Origin: Apostichopus japonicus
Lineage: Eukaryota; Echinodermata; Holothuroidea; Aspidochirotida; Stichopodidae
DNA length: 64,000 bases
NCBI RefSeq assembly: GCF_037975245.1
Contig: NC_092564.1
Location: 19,351,984 to 19,415,983 of the forward strand
Direction: 5' to 3'
Positions 50,501 through 56,419 of the stretch are shown in pieces. Below the pieces are notes generated by a model. That model ran no database searches and was not told the origin of the DNA. It saw only the letters and a program-made list of their open reading frames with translations. Every line of letters starts with the position of its first letter. Position 1 is the first letter of the stretch. The position numbers were made by a program, and so were the translations under genes.

Positions 50501-53500
50501 TTTGAATATAAGATTGACATACAGTACTCAGTGAAATGACACACGAAATGTGTTTTTTTTTTCACTGCAGGTGATTCACCTGAAAGTTAATTTACTGCCG
50601 TGTTCTGACTTTTTTACCTCTTAATTTTGTCTTTTATTTCCATTTACAGTCGACGTCACGCCTCCAGTGGTGGCAGGGTGTCCCTCTGACGTGGTCGTTA
50701 CTGTCCCTTTCCTAAGTACCTCCGGAATAGCCAATTGGGTGGAGCCTACAGCCGAAGATCTATCCGGTACTGTCACTCTTAGCAGCCAGAACGCAATGCC
50801 TGGAGACAGTTTTGATGTTGGGGTTACCTCTGTGACCTACGTTTTCTCAGATGCGGCTAACAATCGTGCTGACTGCACCTTTTTGGTAACTGTGCAGACC
50901 GGTGAGCACCCTGTCTCCCCAATTTTGCCAATCATATGTTGTGGCAATTGCATCGATCTTTAAGGATTCACAAAATAATACTATACAGAGAGTTAAAAGA
51001 AAACACATTCATCCTGACAACCATCCCGATAGCTTAGTAATTAGTTGCTATGCTGAAAATCTAAACTAGATGGAGGTGAAAAGGTAGCAGACTGGTCCAT
51101 GATGTTGCTAATGATGTTGGTAAAAAGGATTGGAAGAAGATACACATGTGGAATATAGCTTGAACATTACACTTGGCTGCATGGTACAGAATGTGTTAGG
51201 ATATAAGGACTGACCCTAGCTTTAAACATATAATTTCCCCTTTCACAAATCTATGCTTTTCTATGGTTTTCCCCCTTCTTCTTGTGTTTCTATTAACCTC
51301 ATGCAATCATCTTTCATTCTATATTTCAGATGACCCAGACCGGATAGTTATTTCAAACTGTCCAAGAGATATTGAAGTCAATTCGGAGCCAGGTGAAACG
51401 GTGAATGTGTTCTGGGGTGAACCATTTGCCACTAATCAAGCTGGTACGGCGTTCCTCGATTACCAGTCTCATTCACCACCGACACGATTACCACCAGGGA
51501 AGACCGTGATCATGTACAGCTTTAAGGACGATGCGGGTGCCGTCGCGATCTGTCAGTTTGCTGTTCAAGTTGTTGAAGGTAGATTTGAAATTACGTTGCA
51601 ACTATCAATTGTCTTTAAATTTCCTCATTTTCTTTATTCTTAATTCCTAACCTAGATTAACGCCTCTCGAAAACTGTCATTGCGTTAAATTTTTACTGCA
51701 TTTTATGTAAAATATAGCGGTGGGTCAAGATTTCTCAGAAGAGAGGGGTTCCGGCGTGTTTTTGGTGCTCAAAAGAATTTCGAGAGAGAGAAAGGGTCAT
51801 GGATACGCCACTGTAATAGATGTTATTTCACCATTGGGATATGTTAACAAAACAAACACGTGTCTGATTGCCCAAGACTACAGTATTTTGTAGTTTTACT
51901 TTGTACCAAATCTAGTGATGTAAGTTGTCAAGGAGCGTTCTATTATTACCATGGTGACATTAGTATAAAAATGATCAATAGGGTGAGATGGGAGTCGGAA
52001 AGTGTGTACGGCAGTCTTGTCTAGTCTGTGTGGTCACACAGGTTATGGATTCACCAGCTATATATCAAACGATTCGTTTCATTATATTTCCCGTTCTTAA
52101 TCATTTTAGTGAGAGAATTGAAATGTCCAGCGGTTAATATCACTGCCGAAGTACCATCAGATAGCTATGCTGTTGCAGTCAACTGGACAACCTCATCCAT
52201 AACAAACAACACTGGCTCGATACAGATAACGTCCGAAGCCAGATCAGGTGACCTGTTTCCTGTCGGCCTAACAGAAGTCCACTATACCTTCTTTCATACG
52301 GATGGTCGCAGCATAGACTGTATTCTGAGACTCTTTGTTTTTGGTAGGTTACCCGACATGGTTAAGTCAGAACAGTGTTTACTCTGAACAGGGCAACTTT
52401 TGAAGTATTCATTTCTTTATATCGGGACAAGGTTTGGAAATATTCATTAAATAAACAGGGAGCAGTATTGAAGTATTAGTTTTTGTCATCAGGGCAGTTT
52501 TGGAAGTATTCGGAGAAAATGTAAAGAGGTAAAGAAGGATGATTGATTTGATTTTGACCTGTTCATTCAATCAATCAGCTCAAGAAGTTATGTTACGGAC
52601 TGTAAGCACAGATAAAGAACAATAGCAAATGGAAGATGATCATACATGGAGTAACATAAAAAATATATACCTATCGCAGATAACACTTCTTCATCTCTGT
52701 GGCTAACAGATTTGATATATACCTTGGACAAGATTCTACATAACAATGAAAAATGCTCAAAGCCTTTATAATATCATCACCCTGATGGATTTGTACTCGT
52801 TCTTGGGGACAGTTTGGAAATCTAGCATACACTCTAGTACAACTTGATAGTCATACTGGCACCGAGTAAATCTAGTATACACTATAGTACAAACTTAGGT
52901 ACTTGAAATCGCACTTAGTAAATCTGGTTTACACTCTAGTTAAATCTTACGTAGTCATACTGGCATCAAGTAAATCTAGTATACACTCAAGTACAAACTT
53001 AGGTAGCCATACTGGTAACCAAGTATATATAAGTACAAACCTAGGTAGTCATACTGGCATCAGTTAAATCTAGTATACACTCTAGTACAAACTTAGGTTA
53101 TCGTACTTGTACTCATGCTCGCACCAAGTGCTTCTTATATCAATGGAACTTCTACTTGTATTCATGGTACTCATGCTATTATACTCATACAACAGGTCTA
53201 ATATGATAGTGACGATAGGAATAATTTGGTTATTTATCTTTTCAGATGTTACTCCTCCAGAAGTCTTTAATTGCCCCACCGACATAAGTATCGGCCTTCC
53301 AGCAGAGGCCCAGAACCTTGCAGTCATGTGGGAGGAGCCCATAGCAGTCGATAATTCCGGCAGCATCACTGAGGTTAAATCCTTCGAACCTGGAAATGTA
53401 TTTCGAAGGGGATCTCACACAGTTGCGTATGAATTTTCGGATCCGTCGGGAAACATTGGCTTCTGTACTTTCAGGATTACTTTGACCGGTGAGGCCAGGG

Positions 53501-54090
53501 TCGAGAACGATACCCTGGATAAAGACTTTATCATAACGGTCGCCGCGAGCTCCGGTGTGATTTTGTTGGCTATCATCATTGTGGCAGTGTGTCTGGGGTC
53601 GGTTTGCTGTTGCAGAAGTCACTCGAAGAATCATAGCATCGAGGACGACATCGATATCGACGATAATTACTTCAACGACGGCTACGCCATGAGGACTCAC
53701 TCGCAGTACGTCAACAACGGATACCACAAAAGAGAGAGTCAAGTCGACTTGAAATACGACGAGCCGCCATCAACTGCTAATTCTATCAAGAAGAGGGGAT
53801 CTATAGACAAGAGTTTGCAGAGAAGGGACAGTCACTACTCTCAGACGTTGCCCCGAAGGCCCACACAGGACCCCCTCGATGAAGGGACAAGGACAATCAA
53901 GCGAGCTTACAATGGACCAGTACCTGGCATAAGTACGACTTTACCCAGGCCCAAAAGTCACCCACAACTGGAGGTAGAGGAGATGCACCAGGATGTTGAA
54001 TCTTCTTTTGGCCAGGAGTTTCCTCCTATACCAGAACATTTGGATAATGGAGATTATCTGGAAATTAGACTCCCTCTGGAGAAACTCTGA
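24820..54090 (+). CDS. Signal peptide-EMI-EGF-18xHYR-TM receptor-like protein (25 coding exons)
   Basis: Splicing all exons listed below gives 5901 nt and 1966 residues with no frame conflict. Order: signal peptide (1 to ~20); EMI domain (~C34-C105) with the Cys pattern C34, C60, C66, C91-C92, C102 and the YYTSC and CC motifs of the MEGF10/PEAR1/Draper group; EGF-like repeats (105-266); eighteen HYR domains (267-1767), each with two conserved Cys and an invariant Trp; a short stalk with an N-D-T sequon; a transmembrane helix (~1780-1803) followed by CCC; a 158-residue tail. HYR domains are adhesive Ig-like folds known from hyalin; EMI-EGF ectodomains belong to engulfment and adhesion receptors. 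A cell-surface adhesion or recognition receptor is inferred. I know no described family with exactly this architecture, so no symbol is given. Confidence 0.85.
25892..25984 (+). CDS. Exon 2: middle of EMI
   Basis: A 93 nt exon with acceptor taattttacag and donor gtgagt. It reads [20 protein letters not shown] and then [10 protein letters not shown], with C60 and C66. YYTSC matches the same position in MEGF10-type EMI domains. It leaves two bases (phase 2). Confidence 0.8.
26515..26592. repeat. TA microsatellite in intron 2
   Basis: A long TA tract with one interruption, upstream of exon 3. Confidence 0.9.
26677..26777 (+). CDS. Exon 3: end of EMI
   Basis: A 101 nt exon with acceptor tgtttctacag and donor gtaagc. 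It carries the EMI core [20 protein letters not shown] followed by CCDGY (C91-C92) and ends DSCT with C102. The next exon completes a Pro codon, giving the C-x-P-C transition to the first EGF seen in MEGF10-like proteins. Confidence 0.8.
27506..27616 (+). CDS. Exon 4: EGF-like repeat 1
   Basis: It encodes [20 protein letters not shown] and then [17 protein letters not shown], a laminin/MEGF-type EGF spacing. The acceptor is preceded by a T run. The donor is gttggt, with an unusual T at +3, but the phase to exon 5 is exact. Confidence 0.8.
28096..28225 (+). CDS. Exon 5: EGF-like repeat 2
   Basis: It encodes [20 protein letters not shown] and then [22 protein letters not shown], ending in phase 2 at donor gtaagt. 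Laminin-type EGF as in scavenger-receptor and MEGF families. Confidence 0.85.
28454..28823 (-). mobile_element. Short inverted-terminal-repeat element, copy 2
   Basis: Inverted copy of 4357-4714. The ends GGGTGTGAAGACTC and GAGTCTTCAATGCC are flanked by TTAA on both sides (28454-28457 and 28820-28823), so a TTAA target site is possible. No ORF of note. Confidence 0.65.
29676..30207 (+). mobile_element. hAT-like element with 8 bp target duplication (532 bp)
   Basis: Inverted ends CAAGGGCGGCGGAA and TTCCGCCGCCCTTG are flanked by ATACAGGC at 29668-29675 and 30208-30215. The interior includes a piece shared with 22571-22856 (ttcttgtacgct, ctggctacgcccctg), indicating nesting or common origin. 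Long G and C runs lie near each end. No transposase. Confidence 0.8.
30240..30655 (+). mobile_element. Non-autonomous element fragment with CCTCCTACGCCTATG end
   Basis: The right end CCTCCTACGCCTATG and the adjoining sequence (gaaaaattctcagcatattg, agcccccccc) are the reverse complement of 38537-38640. The left part (tttttcgcgcgc, caacatgttaatgt, catgcgtcggttat) parallels 19798-19880. No left terminus was identified, so this is probably truncated. Confidence 0.6.
31617..31750. repeat. Self-complementary GAAGAAAC/GTTTCTTC repeat
   Basis: About a dozen copies of gaagaaac(t/c)gg and its reverse complement alternate, so the tract can fold into hairpins on either strand. ORFs in several frames across it are artefacts. 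Confidence 0.8.
32158..32364 (+). CDS. Exon 6: EGF-like repeat 3 and start of repeat 4
   Basis: A 207 nt exon reading [20 protein letters not shown], then [20 protein letters not shown], then [20 protein letters not shown] and GNGDC. The acceptor is ctatctttacag, the donor gtgagt. Phase 2 at both ends fits the neighbours. Confidence 0.85.
32365..33182 (+). other. Intron 6
   Basis: AT-rich with an A17 run near 32437 and a CT tract near 33045. No exon or repeat element recognised. Confidence 0.6.
33183..33223 (+). CDS. Exon 7: end of EGF-like repeat 4
   Basis: A 41 nt micro-exon reading [13 protein letters not shown], which supplies the last two Cys of the EGF begun in exon 6. Donor gtaaga. 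It ends in phase 1, setting the phase used by all HYR exons. Confidence 0.8.
33349..33682 (+). repeat. Minisatellite, ~30 bp unit, about eleven copies
   Basis: Units of the form acaatgagagattacaagtg plus tacaaactt are head to tail with a few substitutions (cacacttcacaatc variants). It is contiguous without spacers and lies in intron 7 between the EGF and HYR parts of the gene. Confidence 0.9.
34424..34672 (+). CDS. HYR 1 exon (residues 267-349)
   Basis: A 249 nt phase 1-1 exon. It lacks the usual D-T-x-P-P opening but has HNCP, SWEEPTA and the second Cys before the last strand. The acceptor is a cagcag tandem, so the first Ala may be included or skipped. Confidence 0.8.
34673..36101 (+). other. 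Intron between HYR 1 and HYR 2
   Basis: 1.4 kb of AT-rich sequence. Two moderately long ORFs (from 35067 and 35569) lack fitting splice sites and domain features. No repeat family recognised. Confidence 0.6.
36102..36350 (+). CDS. HYR 2 exon (residues 350-432)
   Basis: Opens [12 protein letters not shown], includes [13 protein letters not shown], and ends with [12 protein letters not shown] before donor gtgagt. A canonical HYR domain. Confidence 0.9.
36518..36766 (+). CDS. HYR 3 exon (residues 433-515)
   Basis: Opens [20 protein letters not shown], then [12 protein letters not shown], and ends [10 protein letters not shown]. Only 167 bp of intron separates it from HYR 2. The ADAANNR motif is close to that of HYR 15. 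Confidence 0.9.
37102..37353 (+). CDS. HYR 4 exon (residues 516-599)
   Basis: Opens [20 protein letters not shown], includes [13 protein letters not shown], and ends [10 protein letters not shown]. Most similar by eye to HYR 11 (CPDDI...VEIGT). Confidence 0.9.
37354..38233 (+). other. Intron between HYR 4 and HYR 5
   Basis: 0.9 kb, AT-rich, ending in a tract of ~17 C just before the acceptor aatgaag. No other feature. Confidence 0.6.
38234..38485 (+). CDS. HYR 5 exon (residues 600-683)
   Basis: Opens [13 protein letters not shown], includes [13 protein letters not shown], and ends [10 protein letters not shown]. The acceptor is aag, 7 nt after a pure C run, atypical but forced by phase and homology. 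Confidence 0.85.
38537..39340 (-). mobile_element. Non-autonomous element interrupted by a younger hAT-like MITE
   Basis: The end CATAGGCGTAGGAGG at 38537 and its interior match the reverse complement of 30540-30655. The part right of 39067 (cataagacatttcgttgttt, ataccgcgggatgc reversed) matches the reverse complement of 19735-20000. The insertion 38691-39058 splits it. No coding capacity. Confidence 0.65.
38691..39058 (+). mobile_element. hAT-like MITE (368 bp) nested in another element
   Basis: The ends CAGTGGCGTAGGGA and TTCCTACGCCCTTG are imperfect inverted repeats bounded by an exact 8 bp duplication AATAGTTT at 38683-38690 and 39059-39066. Internal G and C runs resemble the other family members. 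Confidence 0.85.
39854..40105 (+). CDS. HYR 6 exon (residues 684-767)
   Basis: Opens [20 protein letters not shown], includes [13 protein letters not shown], and ends [10 protein letters not shown] before donor gtgaat. Confidence 0.9.
40106..41867 (+). other. Intron between HYR 6 and HYR 7
   Basis: 1.8 kb. It has a T/G homopolymer block near 40170-40190 and a dispersed repeat (~40440-40720) whose inverted relative is at ~47930-48110. No extra HYR exon in any frame. Confidence 0.6.
41868..42119 (+). CDS. HYR 7 exon (residues 768-851)
   Basis: Opens [20 protein letters not shown], includes [13 protein letters not shown], and ends [10 protein letters not shown]. Close to HYR 14 (NCPQ..TE). Confidence 0.9.
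42120..42866 (+). other. Intron between HYR 7 and HYR 8
   Basis: 0.75 kb, no recognised feature. Short ORFs on both strands lack splice support. Confidence 0.6.
42867..43115 (+). CDS. HYR 8 exon (residues 852-934)
   Basis: Opens [20 protein letters not shown], includes [13 protein letters not shown], and ends [10 protein letters not shown]. Confidence 0.9.
43480..44060 (+). repeat. Degenerate ~140 bp tandem-type repeat
   Basis: Variants of ggtcatttgaggtca followed by aatatctca(g/a)gaa recur near 43617, 43757 and 43903. The spacing and order suggest a decayed tandem repeat filling the intron between HYR 8 and HYR 9. Confidence 0.5.
44207..44455 (+). CDS. HYR 9 exon (residues 935-1017)
   Basis: Opens [20 protein letters not shown]. 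The usual W-x-E-P-x-A-x-D-x-S-G is degraded to [11 protein letters not shown], but both Cys and the Trp remain. Ends [10 protein letters not shown]. Confidence 0.9.
44522..44602. repeat. TA microsatellite with periodic TTA
   Basis: Fills most of the 174 bp intron between HYR 9 and HYR 10. Confidence 0.9.
44630..44878 (+). CDS. HYR 10 exon (residues 1018-1100)
   Basis: Opens [20 protein letters not shown] (Phe replaces the Pro after the first Cys), includes [12 protein letters not shown], and ends [10 protein letters not shown] before gtaaga. Confidence 0.9.
44879..46128 (+). other. Intron between HYR 10 and HYR 11
   Basis: 1.25 kb. It includes a G-rich tract (45845-45868) and a C run near 45958. 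No exon or full transposon identified. Confidence 0.6.
46129..46383 (+). CDS. HYR 11 exon (residues 1101-1185)
   Basis: Opens [20 protein letters not shown], includes [13 protein letters not shown], and ends [10 protein letters not shown]. Confidence 0.9.
46384..47231 (+). other. Intron between HYR 11 and HYR 12
   Basis: 0.85 kb with a C-rich tract near 47045. Nothing else recognised. Confidence 0.6.
47232..47486 (+). CDS. HYR 12 exon (residues 1186-1270)
   Basis: Opens [20 protein letters not shown], includes [13 protein letters not shown], and ends [10 protein letters not shown]. Confidence 0.9.
47487..48697 (+). other. Intron between HYR 12 and HYR 13
   Basis: 1.2 kb. About 47930-48110 is related in inverted orientation to ~40440-40720 (shared words ggagttgttcttcacaaa, tttgtgtcc, tgacatcacaga). 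No extra exon. Confidence 0.6.
48698..48955 (+). CDS. HYR 13 exon (residues 1271-1356)
   Basis: Opens [20 protein letters not shown] (Ser after the first Cys), includes [13 protein letters not shown], and ends [10 protein letters not shown]. At 86 residues it is the longest HYR. The donor region gtaggtaggtga holds two overlapping donors; only the first keeps frame. Confidence 0.9.
49180..49680 (+). repeat. Pyrimidine-rich minisatellite, ~60-110 bp units
   Basis: Words such as cattctttctgccatc, aattctacctgcca and atcttcctcccatcatctc recur in a repeating order at least six times. It lies in the intron between HYR 13 and HYR 14; ORFs across it are artefacts. Confidence 0.85.
50149..50400 (+). 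CDS. HYR 14 exon (residues 1357-1440)
   Basis: Opens [20 protein letters not shown], includes [13 protein letters not shown], and ends [10 protein letters not shown]. Confidence 0.9.
50650..50901 (+). CDS. HYR 15 exon (residues 1441-1524)
   Basis: Opens [20 protein letters not shown], includes [13 protein letters not shown], and ends [10 protein letters not shown]. Confidence 0.9.
51330..51578 (+). CDS. HYR 16 exon (residues 1525-1607)
   Basis: Opens [20 protein letters not shown] (the D-T-x-P-P opening is lost), includes [13 protein letters not shown], and ends [10 protein letters not shown]. Confidence 0.9.
51579..52109 (+). other. Intron between HYR 16 and HYR 17
   Basis: 0.5 kb containing a short remnant (about 51715-51812) whose right end, ggatacgccactg, resembles the hAT-like ends elsewhere in the window. 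Confidence 0.5.
52110..52343 (+). CDS. HYR 17 exon, degenerate (residues 1608-1685)
   Basis: Only 78 residues. It starts [10 protein letters not shown] without D-T-P-P, has [13 protein letters not shown] in place of W-x-E-P-T-A-x-D-x-S-G, and keeps both Cys (KCP and IDC). Phase 1-1 as in the others. Donor gtaggt. Confidence 0.8.
52344..53245 (+). other. Intron before the last exon
   Basis: 0.9 kb. The right part (52830-53105) is a ~55-60 bp tandem repeat reaching to 140 bp from the acceptor. Confidence 0.7.
52830..53105 (+). repeat. Tandem repeat, unit ~58 bp, about five copies
   Basis: Units read gtaaatctagtatacactct, agtacaaacttaggtagtca, tactggcatca with small changes. Confidence 0.8.
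53246..54090 (+). CDS. Last exon: HYR 18, transmembrane helix, cytoplasmic tail
   Basis: HYR 18 (1686-1767) opens [20 protein letters not shown] and ends [11 protein letters not shown] 12-residue stalk with N-D-T follows, then the helix [20 protein letters not shown] and VCLGSV, then CCCR as a stop-transfer signal. The tail (1809-1966) begins acidic ([11 protein letters not shown]) and has Tyr at 1827, 1832, 1840, 1845, 1856, 1883, 1907 and 1956 plus several proline clusters (LPRRP, LPRPK, FPPIP). The stop is TGA at 54088-54090. Confidence 0.92.
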
Positions 54091-54860
54091 ATAAGATGGA
54101 ACAACATCAGTCTTTTTTAGTTACTTCAGAGATTTTTTTTTTTTTTTGGCGGGGTGGGGGAAGGGGAGGTTTACTCCATTTTTAAATATGTTTATATTTT
54201 TACTGGAATAATTAAATTGAAACCTGAAAAGAATCCTAGATGAATCTCGTTCTAAGCAAACATAACATCTTTACACATTTTTAAGTGTTTTTTTTTCTAG
54301 GAATTTTGTTTTGTGTTGACTGCTTGGTTTGAAAAGAAATGAACACTTTTGAGGTATTAACCTCCCATAAAGACATAAATAGGTAACATATTGTCTGTCA
54401 ATTTCTTTATTTCTCAGTCAAGTTATCCCTGGTTGATTCACTAATATATATGTACTTCAGCAATATATGAGTGCATAATAGGAAATATATTGCCACAAAC
54501 ACACTCTGCAGATTTTAATATTTGAATATTGTTAGCATAGAGCCTGCTACCGATAAAAAAAAAATAGTTGCGTTCAAAAAGTCATTTGCTAGATTACAGA
54601 TGGATTTGATTGTTTTCTTAAAGTTTTACCGGCAATGTGATATTAACTGATGAAATTATGATGTTCGCTACTTAATTAAAAAATAAATATTACAAAGAAT
54701 GTTTTTGGTGCTTAAATACGAATGAAATGATTTTTTATATTTTTGTATATTTCTTGTAATTAGTCAAATAGTAAAGCTTGAGTCTTATAGTTGCCAAATA
54801 TGTTTTCAGTACAACAAGTTAGTTTCAATAAACAATGGATTGATTGATTATTGGATTGAT
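54091..54860 (+). other. 3'UTR with candidate poly(A) signals
   Basis: AATAAA occurs at 54682-54687 and 54827-54832 (another at 54890-54895). The transcript probably ends ~15-30 nt after one of these. The exact site is not visible in genomic sequence. Confidence 0.5.
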
Positions 54861-55990
54861 TAATATGTAAACGTTTGTTAATAAATTCCTATCATTGGCT
54901 GGAGGGTTAATTACTCCTCTGTTTGTTTTAACACCAATACTACTACTTTAACATTTAACATGAATAGATATCATTGTGTATGAGGTTTTGATACGCGTAT
55001 ACGTGGCAATTCACTTACAGAAAGTATTTCAGTGAATGCTGCAATTACGAGAAATTATTCTTAAATGGTTGGTAAGAAATGAATGAAAGAAATCGCGACT
55101 GCATTATAAATGTGTTGCAATACGCCAGCTGTTTTACTATGATGTAAACATTTTCAGTTTATTTTTTTGGTCAATCTTATTCGTATACTGATTTGATGTT
55201 TCTAGATATTTAGGAAAGAGCAAATTTTTGTTTCATTTTGTAAACACACTCTTATGTGATATTCAAACAGCATATAGATTGTACTTAGCTGTGCAAAGTA
55301 TGTTAAAAAAAATTAAAAAAGAAGGAGACCCACAAAATAAGAGAAAACGGACAAATGTGTAGATACAAGTTGGCAACTTTTGATTTCGGTAATCATAATA
55401 AAAATGATTTGATGTCTCCAATGTAAGTTTTTATTAATGGCAGCTTTTTTTTAATAATATGTAAACTTACAATTCTGCTATTTGTTTTTCTACTCAGTTT
55501 TGAAAATACGTTAGCGTCAGTATGTACAGTAGTATATGATATCCCAAGTATTTACTTGTTATCCCAAGTATTTACTTGTTATCTGATAAAGAATCAGTAA
55601 ATGTCTATAGATTTTAAATACAATTGTTAAAACATACATTCAGTTGTCGTGTTCTTTGGATGGTTTCATTGAAACAACCGGTTTGCGTTAACCAAATTAT
55701 TCAATACTAAATTTTCTCCACCTCCCACATTCAACGTCCCACATCCCACTCAAACCAATGGTTGTCCATAAACGAATGTCTCATTTCTTTTGGGGTTGTC
55801 CCTTTTATACAAGTAGATTATGGAAACGCTTCCATATTGATCAACTATTTCGGGCTGAATACCACTGACTTGAAAGATCATTAGTATATTTAGCCCCCAA
55901 ATGTTAGCACACTACAAATTGTCAGTAATTTACAAAAATATTTGTCATTTGTCAAATTGTTCCCAGGAATTGAGGAGTGGTCAAATAGAC
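54861..55990. other. Intergenic stretch, no supported feature
   Basis: AT-rich; an immediate 21 bp duplication (atcccaagtatttacttgtt at 55541 and 55561). No gene seen. Confidence 0.5.
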
Positions 55991-55996
55991 AGCTAG

Positions 55997-56415
55997 ATAC
56001 GGGCCCGTACCCACGGGGAGGGGGATTCTGGGTAAATGCCCCCCCCCCCCCAATTTGTATTATCACCCCACATTTTTTTCTTCAAATTTATGGTTCAGAA
56101 ATGGACCCTATGGTGAATCCATGCAAATACTCCCCCCCCCCCCCTCTCAAACAAAACTTCTGCCCCTCTAAACGAACACTCTACCCGTCCAAAGTTACTT
56201 TTTAAGAAAAAGTCACCCAGGAAAGAACCTGGGCACGAAAACCAAACTACCAAACGACTGATCCGCTCTCAGCCCCAGTCCCCTTGCATCGGGACTGTGA
56301 CTGTGTGATCATCGTCGGGTGTGCATCACCATTCCCCTCGAAAGGGAACAGATACTACACATGATCTTAGCCAAAAGGTCTACCCGTCCAAAGTTTGACA
56401 AGCTGGTTACGGGCC
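55997..56415. mobile_element. Element with CGGGCCCGTA inverted ends, host of the U2-headed insertion
   Basis: TACGGGCCCGTACCC near 55997 and GGTTACGGGCCCG near 56403 are inverted repeats enclosing C-rich tracts. A clear target duplication is not visible, so the type is unknown. Its right half is split by the insertion at 56197-56378. Confidence 0.45.
56197..56378 (-). mobile_element. Retroposed SINE-like element with a U2 snRNA head
   Basis: The minus strand begins CCTTTTGGCTAAGATCATGT then GTAGTATCTGTTC (33 nt, 56378-56346), the U2 snRNA 5' region including the GUAGUA branch-site-pairing segment. The first ~12 nt of U2 are missing and the sequence then diverges into a ~150 bp unrelated body. 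A perfect 17 bp direct repeat TCTACCCGTCCAAAGTT at 56180-56196 and 56379-56395 flanks the insert, the hallmark of LINE-mediated retroposition. Confidence 0.75.
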
Positions 56416-56419
56416 CGAA

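Noticed and set aside
53242-53742. 166-codon minus-strand ORF
   Set aside because: Antisense shadow of the last receptor exon.
56346-56378. Functional U2 snRNA gene
   Set aside because: Only 33 nt of U2 remain, the first ~12 nt and everything after the branch-pairing region are missing, and target duplications show a retroposed copy.
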